Shown: piece after piece, positions 34,633 to 40,892 of the stretch
Layout: every line of letters starts with the position of its first letter
Numbering within the stretch: position 1 is the stretch's first letter
The notes under the pieces: generated by a model
Told to the model about the DNA's origin: nothing
Databases searched by the model: none
The model's input: the letters and a program-made list of their open reading frames with translations, nothing else
Assembly (NCBI RefSeq): GCF_001950255.1
Contig: NZ_BDJK01000008.1
Location: forward strand, 1 to 40,892
From: Carboxydothermus pertinax
Lineage (GTDB): Bacteria > Bacillota > Z-2901 > Carboxydothermales > Carboxydothermaceae
Direction of reading: 5' to 3'
Length of the DNA stretch: 40,892 nucleotides
Program-made: the position numbers and the translations under genes

Positions 34633-36000
34633 GTGGAAGCACTGGCCAAGTTAGAAAAAATTCTTGGTTCCGCGAAGATTAAAACGCAAACGGAGGAGCT
34701 TTTTGTTTACGGTTATGACGCCACGGCAGGGTTAAAAAACCAAATGCCTTTAGCGGTGGTATTTCCTGAGAGCACCGAGGAGGTAGTCGAGATTGTTAAA
34801 TGGGCCAACGAATATAAAATTCCCCTTTATCCGCGGGGTTCAGGGACTAATTTAAGCGGTGGAACTATTCCGGCGGCAAAAGGGGTAGTGGTAGAGTTGA
34901 ATCGCCTCAATAAAATCTTAGAGATTGATCTTGATAACCTTACGGCTACCGTGGAGCCGGGGGTAATTATCAACGATTTAAACGAAGCGGTGAAACCCTA
35001 CGGCTTGATTTATCCGCCGGACCCGGGAACGGTTACTACTGCTACTATGGGCGGTTCAGTGGCCGAGTGTTCCGGTGGGCTTCGGGGTTTAAAATACGGG
35101 GTAACCAAGCATTACATTATGGGAATTGAGGCGGTAATTGGTACCGGGGAACTTTTAAAATTTGGCGGCAAGACCGTTAAAAATGTTACCGGCTACGATT
35201 TGCCTGCGTTAATGGTGGGTAGTGAAGGTACCCTGGGAATTATTACGAAAATTATTGTAAAGCTTATTCCCGCACCGGTAGCCAAAAAAAGCTTCTTAGC
35301 TGTATTTAACAGTATTGACGATGCTGGGAACGCTATTGCCGAAATTATTAAAAATCGGGTTATTCCGGCAACTTTAGAAATTATGGACCAAACAACTATC
35401 CGGACGGTGGAAAAATTTAAAAACATTGGTTTACCGGTAAATGCCCAGGCCATTTTACTGGTGGAATCCGATGGCTATCCGGAACAGGTGGAAATGGAAG
35501 CTAAGATTATTCGGCAGGTCCTGGAAAAGAATCGGGGAGAAGTATCTGAAGCCAAAAATGATGAAGAGCGAGAAAAACTCTGGGAAGCTCGGAGGGCGGC
35601 ATTACCGGCTTTAGCCCAGGTAAGTCCTACAACTGTTTTGGAAGATGCCACAGTTCCCCGGAGTCAAGTTCCTGCTATGTTAAAGAAGTTAAAAGAAATT
35701 AGTGAAAAATATAATTTAATTATTGGTACTTTTGGCCATGCTGGCGATGGGAATCTTCATCCTACAATCCTAACCGACGAAACTAACCGGGAAGAATGGC
35801 AGCGCGTGGAAAAAGCTGTGGAAGAAATCTTTAAAGCAGCTTTAGAACTTGGAGGAACGCTTTCCGGGGAACACGGCATTGGCATGGCGAAAAACCGTTT
35901 TCTCCTCTGGGAAATGGGGGAAGCGGGGGTTAATCTTTTAAAACGCTTAAAACTTGCTTTTGATCCCAATAATATCTTAAACCCCGGGAAAATGGCGTAG
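34633..36000 (+). CDS. FAD-linked oxidase, D-lactate/glycolate dehydrogenase type (GlcD-like)
   Basis: Oxidises a 2-hydroxy acid, probably D-lactate or glycolate, through FAD. The 455-residue protein has the FAD-binding PCMH domain (about 38–215) with PRGSGTNLSGG (67–77), PPDPGTVTTATMGGSVAECSGG and VGSEGTLGIITKI, and the FAD-oxidase C-terminal domain with FGHAGDGNLHP and SGEHGIGMAKN, which carry catalytic His residues. GTG at 34633 follows GGGGAGG (34618–34624). The Fe-S partner follows after 13 bases and the lactate permease precedes, favouring D-lactate as substrate; glycolate cannot be excluded. Confidence 0.9.
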   Translation: MEALAKLEKILGSAKIKTQTEELFVYGYDATAGLKNQMPLAVVFPESTEEVVEIVKWANEYKIPLYPRGSGTNLSGGTIPAAKGVVVELNRLNKILEIDLDNLTATVEPGVIINDLNEAVKPYGLIYPPDPGTVTTATMGGSVAECSGGLRGLKYGVTKHYIMGIEAVIGTGELLKFGGKTVKNVTGYDLPALMVGSEGTLGIITKIIVKLIPAPVAKKSFLAVFNSIDDAGNAIAEIIKNRVIPATLEIMDQTTIRTVEKFKNIGLPVNAQAILLVESDGYPEQVEMEAKIIRQVLEKNRGEVSEAKNDEEREKLWEARRAALPALAQVSPTTVLEDATVPRSQVPAMLKKLKEISEKYNLIIGTFGHAGDGNLHPTILTDETNREEWQRVEKAVEEIFKAALELGGTLSGEHGIGMAKNRFLLWEMGEAGVNLLKRLKLAFDPNNILNPGKMA

Positions 36001-36013
36001 GGGGGGAAGGTTT

Positions 36014-37258
36014 GTGATTGAGATTCAACAAGAGTTTTTAAAGTGTATGCGCTGCGGTAACTGCCAGGCGGTTTGCCCCATATATAAGGAAACTAAAATG
36101 GAAGCGGAAGTAGCCCGGGGAAAGATTCAGCTTATCAAAGGGGTTACCGAAGGGGTATTAAAGCCTACCGAATACCTGGCGGAAAAAATTGCTACCTGTC
36201 TTACCTGCCTTGCCTGCCAGGAAAACTGCCCCAGCGGGGTTAATTATGAGAAAATTCTCTTATATGGCAGGGATTATTTGGCCAAAGAAAATGGCTTACC
36301 GCCAGTGAAAAAAGCAATCTTTAAAGTTTTACGCAAACCCAGACTTTTTAATTTTGGCCTGAAAATGGCTTCCCGTTTTCAGGGTCTTGCCATGAAAAAG
36401 GTTAAAGGTCGATCGGGAAGAAAACTTCGGTTTGGCCTCCTCGAAGACCATGAAAACCGGCTGTTACCCGAGTTTTCTAAGGAAACTCTGGTGGAAAAGG
36501 CCAGGTCTAAACAAACTTCTGGGAAAGAAAAGCTTTTGTATTTCCCCGGCTGTATGATCAATAACGTTTATGTTAACGTTGGGGAAGCGGTAATTGATGT
36601 TTTAAAACACAACGGAGCACAGGTGGTAGTACCGGAAAAGCAAAGCTGCTGTGGGACTCCCGCCCGGGTGCATGGGGATATAGAGTCGGCCAAGAGCTTA
36701 GGACGTTATGTGATAGACACTTATCTTGCGACGGATGCCGATTACGTTATAACCAGCTGTTCTACCTGCGGGGTAACTTTACGACAGGGGTATGTTGAAC
36801 TTTTTACCGATGAGCCGGAATACCTTGAAAAAGCCAAAAAGCTTGCCGAAAAGACCCGGGACATCAATGAATATCTAGTGGAAAAAGGCTTTATAAGACC
36901 CAAAAAACTAAATTTAAAAGTAACTTACCATGATCCCTGCCATTTAAACCGGAAGCTTAAAGTAAATAAGCAACCCCGTGAAATATTAAAAGCAGTTTTA
37001 GGGGGAAACTTTAGGGAAATGAAAAAGCCTGCTACCTGCTGCGGCGGGGCCGGTTCTTTTTCCCTGACCCATTATCCCCTCTCGAAAGCTATTGGTAGGA
37101 AAAAAGCTTTAGATATCATTGAAACCGGCGCGGAAGTAGTGGCTACTTCCTGCCCGGGATGCATGCTCCAGTTAAATGATGCCTTAGCCAAACAAGGTTC
37201 GAATATTAGGGTTTTCCATGTGGCAGAACTTCTAGCAGAGGGGTATAAGGAAAAATAA
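36014..37258 (+). CDS. Fe-S subunit of hydroxy-acid dehydrogenase (GlcF-like, two CCG domains)
   Basis: Likely passes electrons from the adjacent flavoprotein to the membrane or another carrier. The 414-residue protein has two [4Fe-4S] motifs near the N-terminus (C11, C14, C17, C21 and C62, C65, C68, C72) and two Cys-rich CCG domains (CCG at 212–214 and 342–344, with CPG-type partner motifs), as in GlcF and heterodisulfide reductase subunit D. GTG at 36014 follows GGGGGGAAGG. No membrane helix is evident, so membrane contact would be through a partner. Confidence 0.9.
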   Translation: MIEIQQEFLKCMRCGNCQAVCPIYKETKMEAEVARGKIQLIKGVTEGVLKPTEYLAEKIATCLTCLACQENCPSGVNYEKILLYGRDYLAKENGLPPVKKAIFKVLRKPRLFNFGLKMASRFQGLAMKKVKGRSGRKLRFGLLEDHENRLLPEFSKETLVEKARSKQTSGKEKLLYFPGCMINNVYVNVGEAVIDVLKHNGAQVVVPEKQSCCGTPARVHGDIESAKSLGRYVIDTYLATDADYVITSCSTCGVTLRQGYVELFTDEPEYLEKAKKLAEKTRDINEYLVEKGFIRPKKLNLKVTYHDPCHLNRKLKVNKQPREILKAVLGGNFREMKKPATCCGGAGSFSLTHYPLSKAIGRKKALDIIETGAEVVATSCPGCMLQLNDALAKQGSNIRVFHVAELLAEGYKEK

Positions 37259-37334
37259 TATTAATCATTGCAGGAATTAGCGGGAAAATAGAGAAAATAA
37301 ATATAAAACAAAGAAGTTTTGCCGGAGGTTTTCT

Positions 37335-38030
37335 ATGAATTTTCAGCAGATAAGAACCAAGAAAATTTACGAAGAAATAATCGAGCAGATTAGGTCGTTA
37401 ATTGCCCGGCGGGAATTAAAGCCAGGAGATAAACTTCCGTCCGAAAGAGAACTGGCCGAAAGCCTTGGGGTCAGTAGAGCATCGGTTAGAGAGGCATTAA
37501 GTGCTTTAGAAGTATTGGGAGTATTAGAAGTAAGACCTGGGGAGGGCACTTTTGTCCGGGAAGTGGCAGCGGATAAATCCTTTCAGTCCCTAACTCTGTT
37601 GTTGCTGTTAGATACAACTTTGGAAGTTTTAGAAGTGAGAAAAATTTTAGAATCCGGGGCGATAGTACTGGCTACCGAACGGGCTACCGATGAAGATATA
37701 GAACGCTTAGAAGAGGCCGTTTTAATAATGGAAAAAGACTTAAAGCAGGGTGATTTAGGGGATGAAGCAGATTTTATGTTTCATTATGGCTTGGCACTAG
37801 CCACCCATAATTCCCTCTTGGTGCGCCTTATGAATTCCATTGCCGACACTATGCGCCAGTCTCTAAAAATAAACCGTGAGCGGCTTTTTAGAACTCCGGG
37901 GATGCCTGAAATTTTTTATAAATACCACAAAGAAATTTTAGAAGCAATAAAAGATCGAGATAAAATTAGAGCTCAAAAGGTTTTAGAGGAACATTTAACG
38001 GTGGCTGAAGAAAAATTGTTAGAAGAGTAA
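37335..38030 (+). CDS. GntR-family regulator, FadR/LldR subgroup
   Basis: A 231-residue repressor or activator with an N-terminal winged helix (about 8–75: IYEEIIEQIRSLIARRELKPGD, LPSERELAESLGVSRASVREAL, VLEVRPGEGTFV) and a C-terminal helical FCD ligand domain (about 90–225) with conserved Asp/His residues (LEVRKILESGA, ADFMFHYGLALATHNSLL, HKEILEAIKDRD, EEHL). It is encoded between the two lactate dehydrogenase modules; LldR/LutR relatives sense lactate. Repeated GGTCAGACC sites before lctP and lutC are the likely targets. ATG follows CCGGAGG. Confidence 0.92.
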   Translation: MNFQQIRTKKIYEEIIEQIRSLIARRELKPGDKLPSERELAESLGVSRASVREALSALEVLGVLEVRPGEGTFVREVAADKSFQSLTLLLLLDTTLEVLEVRKILESGAIVLATERATDEDIERLEEAVLIMEKDLKQGDLGDEADFMFHYGLALATHNSLLVRLMNSIADTMRQSLKINRERLFRTPGMPEIFYKYHKEILEAIKDRDKIRAQKVLEEHLTVAEEKLLEE

Positions 38031-38078
38031 GGGAATGAAAATATTTTAGTTTTGAAAAGAGGAAATTATGAAATCTGA

Positions 38079-38091
38079 GGTCAGACCATCA
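38079..38091. promoter_or_regulatory. Second copy of the GGTCAGACCATCA operator
   Basis: GGTCAGACC is a perfect 9-base palindromic core, and the full 13 bases match 32761–32773. It lies 28 bases before the preferred lutC start (38119), consistent with GntR-type control of lutC–lutBA. If lutC instead started at 38068 it would fall within codons 4–8. Confidence 0.55.
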
Positions 38092-38118
38092 GGACATAAT
38101 ACCAAAGGTGGTGATTGG

Positions 38119-38646
38119 GTGTTAAAGGAAAAGTTTATTACGGAACTTACTGCTGTGGGTGGCGAAGTTATTTGCTGTACAACCAATGAACAGTTAATTG
38201 ATAGTTTGGCTGGGGTGTTAACCGGTCTTGGTGTCCGGAAAGTGATGTACTATCCCCATCCGCAAATTGAGGGGCTTTTAGAAAAGTTAAGGGAAAAAGT
38301 GGCGGTAGAACTTCCTAAGGAAGATTACCGACCGAGCGAAGAAGTTGAAGTAGGACTTACCGGTGCGGATTTAGCTGTAGCCGAGTCGGGTTCCCTGGTG
38401 CTGGTGGCGGAGGACCTGAAGCTTAGAAAAATAACCACTCTACCTTCGGTGCACATTGTAGTTCTGGAAGAAAGCCAGATTGTGGAAAAATATGAAGATG
38501 TATTTAAACATTATGCTGGAAAGTTACCGGGATACTTAAACTTTATCACCGGTCCCTCACGAACTGCTGATATTGAAAGGGTTTTAACCATCGGAGTTCA
38601 CGGACCGGGGCGACTCATTGTATTTTTAAAAGAGGGTGAGGCGTAA
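38119..38646 (+). CDS. lutC: Lactate utilization protein C (LutC/LldG, LUD domain)
   Basis: A component of the LutABC/LldEFG L-lactate oxidation complex. The LUD domain covers nearly all of the 175 residues, with VGLTGADLAVAESGSLVLVAE and TLPSVHIVVLEESQIV, and GPSRTADIERVLTIGVHGPGRL at the end, the standard LutC tail. An ATG at 38068 would give 192 residues, but the added codons cover the operator and lack a good ribosome site; GTG at 38119 follows AAAGGTGGTGA. Stop and next start overlap (the final A of TAA is the A of ATG). Confidence 0.9.
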   Translation: MLKEKFITELTAVGGEVICCTTNEQLIDSLAGVLTGLGVRKVMYYPHPQIEGLLEKLREKVAVELPKEDYRPSEEVEVGLTGADLAVAESGSLVLVAEDLKLRKITTLPSVHIVVLEESQIVEKYEDVFKHYAGKLPGYLNFITGPSRTADIERVLTIGVHGPGRLIVFLKEGEA

Positions 38647-40736
38647 TGGCTAATAAAGAAAAAATAAAAAAAGCCCTTGGGAATCCCACCTTACGTCGGG
38701 CATTAACCAACTTTGGCAACAATTATGTTTTAGCCCGGGAAAAAGCTTTTGGCGATGTTGATTTTGAAGAGCTGCGCCGGGAGATAAAGGCGGCTAGGAC
38801 CGAGGTCAGGCAAAAGCTCGATCTTTACGTGGAAGAATTTCGGACCAATGCCGAGAAAAATGGTGCCCGGGTTATAATTGCCCACTCGGCTAATGATGCA
38901 AGACAAGCAATAGTAGAAATATTAAAGGCGAAAAACGCCAAAATTGTGGTAAAATCAAAATCCATGGCTTCCGAAGAAATTCACCTGAATGAAGAGCTTA
39001 TTAAACACGGCATTGAGGTAGTGGAAACCGACCTTGGGGAGTGGATTCTACAGCTTGACGGGCAAAAGCCCTCCCACATGGTAATGCCGGCAATTCACCT
39101 TACCCGTGAAGAAGTGGCTGCTATTTTTTCCAAGGCACTGGACCGGGAAGTAGCTCCGGATATTGCCCAAATGGTTAAGCTTGCCCGACAGGAATTAAGG
39201 GATAAGTTTTTAAAAGCCGATGCCGGGATTACCGGTGGCAACATTGCGGTAGCTGAAACCGGCTCAATTTTTCTCTTTACCAATGAGGGAAATGCCCGGC
39301 TAACCACTACGTTGCCCAAGGTACGGATAAGTTTAGTGGGGGTTGAAAAATTAGTTCCTAAGTTAAAGGATGCCATCCCAATCATGCGGGCCCTTCCCCG
39401 AAACGCTACTGCCCAGAAAATTACCAGCTATATGACCGTGATGACTGCGGGGGCCGGCCAGGAGCATTATATAATTTTACTGGATAGCGGACGGATTGAG
39501 CTAAAAGATGACCCGGTGTTTGCAGAACTTTTCCAGTGTATCCGCTGTGCCGGTTGCTTGAACGTTTGCCCTGTTTACCAGCAGGTTGGGGGCCATGTCT
39601 TTGGGCATGTTTATACCGGACCTATCGGTACCCTTTTAACCGCTTTCTTTCATGGCTTGGAAGCGGCTAAAGATCCACAAGCCATCTGCGGCAGTTGCCT
39701 TAAATGTGCTACCGTTTGCCCTGCGGGCATAAATTTACCGGAATTGTTGTTAAAATTACGTCAAAGGGTTGTTGAAACTTATGGACAACCGTTTGTGCAA
39801 AAATTTATCTTTGAAAGAATCTTGGCCAATCCCAAGCTTTTCAACTCTCTTTTAGGTCTTGGTCGAAAATTTCAGGGGATTGTGGCGGAAAACGGCGAGA
39901 TTAAATCTTTACCCTTTGGTTTTGATAATCTTACTTCTTTTAGAGTGTTTCCAACCTTGGCTAGGGAGCGGCTTTACAAAAAATATCGGGTTCGGCCAAG
40001 GGAAAAAGGAAATAAAGGCAAAGTGCTGTTTTACAGCGGTTGCTTAATTGAACACATGTATCCCGATATTGGTGAAGATGTTTTCTTGGTTTTAGAGAAA
40101 AACGGTTATGAAGTGGTTTTACCGGAAAACCAGGGATGTTGCGGGGCTCCCGCATATTACTCCGGAGATTTACAGGCTGCCGTGAGGATGGCTAAAAACA
40201 ACATTGAGGCATTTTTAAAGCACGATTATGATTATATAGTCACTGCCTGCCCTACGTGCAGCGAAACCCTAATGCATTATGAAAAATATTTAGAGGATGA
40301 CGAAGAGTACCGGGAAAAAGCCAGGGAAGTATCAAGGAAGGTAATTGATTTTACCGATTTTGCCTTTAAGTATTTGGCGGTTGGTGAAGGGAAAGTATCC
40401 GGGACCTTTACCCTGCACGATTCCTGTCACGCCCGTCGGGGCCTGGGGCAGGTAAAAGAGCCCCGGGAGCTAATTGTTAAAACCGGGGCAAACTTAGTGG
40501 AGATGGCTAACTCTGACCAGTGCTGCGGCTTTGGGGGATCTTTCTCCATCAAATATCCGGAAATTTCCGAGAAAGTGTTCCAAAACAAATACCAAAACAT
40601 TATGGAAACCGGGGCCGAAAAAGTAGCGGTTACCTGTCCGGGATGTCTTATGCAAATTGATGGCGGTCTTAAAAAACAAGGAGCTCAAGTAAAAGTCGAG
40701 CACTTGGCATCAATTCTTGCTAAAACCTATAAATAG
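38646..40736 (+). CDS. L-lactate oxidation Fe-S protein: LutB-like and LutA-like parts fused
   Basis: This 696-residue protein appears to combine LutB and LutA of the LutABC L-lactate complex. Residues 1 to about 290 are a LUD domain (ARVIIAHSANDARQAIVEIL, ADAGITGGNIAVAETGSI). Two [4Fe-4S] motifs follow (C298, C301, C304, C308; C348, C351, C354, C358), as in LutB. The remainder (about 455–696) has two CCG domains (QGCCGAPA with CCG at 498–500; HDSCH; QCCGFGGSF with C626–C627; CPGC near 660) like LutA. No separate lutA is present, which supports a real fusion. It starts directly at the lutC stop, behind GGTGAGG. Confidence 0.88.
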   Translation: MANKEKIKKALGNPTLRRALTNFGNNYVLAREKAFGDVDFEELRREIKAARTEVRQKLDLYVEEFRTNAEKNGARVIIAHSANDARQAIVEILKAKNAKIVVKSKSMASEEIHLNEELIKHGIEVVETDLGEWILQLDGQKPSHMVMPAIHLTREEVAAIFSKALDREVAPDIAQMVKLARQELRDKFLKADAGITGGNIAVAETGSIFLFTNEGNARLTTTLPKVRISLVGVEKLVPKLKDAIPIMRALPRNATAQKITSYMTVMTAGAGQEHYIILLDSGRIELKDDPVFAELFQCIRCAGCLNVCPVYQQVGGHVFGHVYTGPIGTLLTAFFHGLEAAKDPQAICGSCLKCATVCPAGINLPELLLKLRQRVVETYGQPFVQKFIFERILANPKLFNSLLGLGRKFQGIVAENGEIKSLPFGFDNLTSFRVFPTLARERLYKKYRVRPREKGNKGKVLFYSGCLIEHMYPDIGEDVFLVLEKNGYEVVLPENQGCCGAPAYYSGDLQAAVRMAKNNIEAFLKHDYDYIVTACPTCSETLMHYEKYLEDDEEYREKAREVSRKVIDFTDFAFKYLAVGEGKVSGTFTLHDSCHARRGLGQVKEPRELIVKTGANLVEMANSDQCCGFGGSFSIKYPEISEKVFQNKYQNIMETGAEKVAVTCPGCLMQIDGGLKKQGAQVKVEHLASILAKTYK

Positions 40737-40744
40737 TACTAAAG

Positions 40745-40809
40745 GGACGGTTCTGGCAGCGAACTATTTCTAAACAGTATTGAAAAAATGCTCGCTCGTT
40801 GAACCGTCC
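40745..40809. repeat. REP/MITE-like inverted repeat
   Basis: GGACGGTTC (40745–40753) and GAACCGTCC (40801–40809) are perfect 9-base inverted arms about 47 bases apart; nested AGCGA (40758–40762) and TCGCT (40792–40796) also pair. This is the form of short palindromic elements spread by REP-associated transposases, and the GGGACGGTTC motif is one I recall from related clostridia. No transposase is present. It may also end the lactate transcript by structure, though no T-run follows. Confidence 0.6.
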
Positions 40810-40881
40810 GAGACCCCTGAAAAAAGTATTATAAAAAATAGAAAATGTAGAATAAAATAACAATAGCCCCTAAATTTATGA

Positions 40882-40887
40882 TATAAT
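40882..40887 (+). promoter_or_regulatory. Possible -10 box at window end
   Basis: TATAAT lies in an AT-rich tail after the inverted repeat, consistent with a promoter for a gene beyond the window. No good -35 is seen 16–18 bases upstream, so the call is weak. Confidence 0.25.
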
Positions 40888-40892
40888 TTATG

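Noticed and set aside
39859-40047. Small plus-strand open frame within the LutB–LutA fusion gene
   Set aside because: It lies in another frame of a well-supported gene and has no ribosome site. A frameshift splitting the fusion was considered, but the main frame is continuous with motifs on both sides.

Overview
The window looks like chromosome of a thermophilic, spore-forming, low-GC Gram-positive bacterium (Firmicutes, Clostridia grade). Sporulation genes (spoIIP, yqfC, yqfD), the Firmicute orders hrcA–grpE–dnaK–dnaJ–prmA–rsmE–mtaB and yqfC–yqfD–phoH–yqfF–ybeY–dgkA–era, frequent TTG and GTG starts behind strong Shine-Dalgarno sites, and purine-rich coding strands all fit. An archaeal-like chaperonin inside the dnaK operon, from memory, points to Carboxydothermus hydrogenoformans or a close relative; that species call is inference. 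Almost everything is on the plus strand; only rpsT is confidently on the minus strand.

Layout. (1) 100–3187: a cobalamin/iron-type ABC importer (binding protein, permease, ATPase with an extra C-terminal domain). (2) 3262–3771: a Cys-rich protein joining a PCP_red-like and a CGGC domain, closed by a terminator. (3) 4001–7229: an Rrf2-type regulator with three Fe-S-ligand cysteines, two bases ahead of comEA and comEC (DNA uptake). (4) 7270–9112: lytic transglycosylase, holA, and convergent rpsT sharing a bidirectional terminator. (5) 9254–12259: small holin-like membrane protein, spoIIP, murJ. (6) 12272–15200: lepA and hemW.

(7) 15203–24455: heat-shock operon. A sigma-A type promoter and a perfect CIRCE operator precede hrcA, a group III (archaeal-like) chaperonin, grpE, dnaK and dnaJ, then prmA, rsmE and mtaB. 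A group II-type folding chamber is thus placed under a bacterial heat-shock repressor beside the Hsp70 machine. (8) 24555–32505: HIT protein, rpsU (59 codons), yqeY, then the sporulation/RNA/cell-envelope run yqfC, yqfD, phoH, yqfF (pgpH), ybeY, dgkA, a DUF502 protein and era.

(9) 32722–40736: lactate-use locus with lactate permease, FAD-linked D-lactate/glycolate-type dehydrogenase, its Fe-S partner, a FadR-type GntR regulator, lutC, and a long protein fusing LutB-like and LutA-like parts. A 13-base sequence with a GGTCAGACC core occurs just after the permease promoter and again before lutC, so the regulator probably controls both ends. The window ends with a REP/MITE-like inverted repeat and an AT-rich region. 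No tRNA, rRNA, CRISPR, prophage or intact insertion sequence was seen. The most distinctive item, the chaperonin operon, belongs to a class I recall as already described; smaller novelties are the domain fusions, the paired lactate operators, and two hairpins that overlap Shine-Dalgarno sites.
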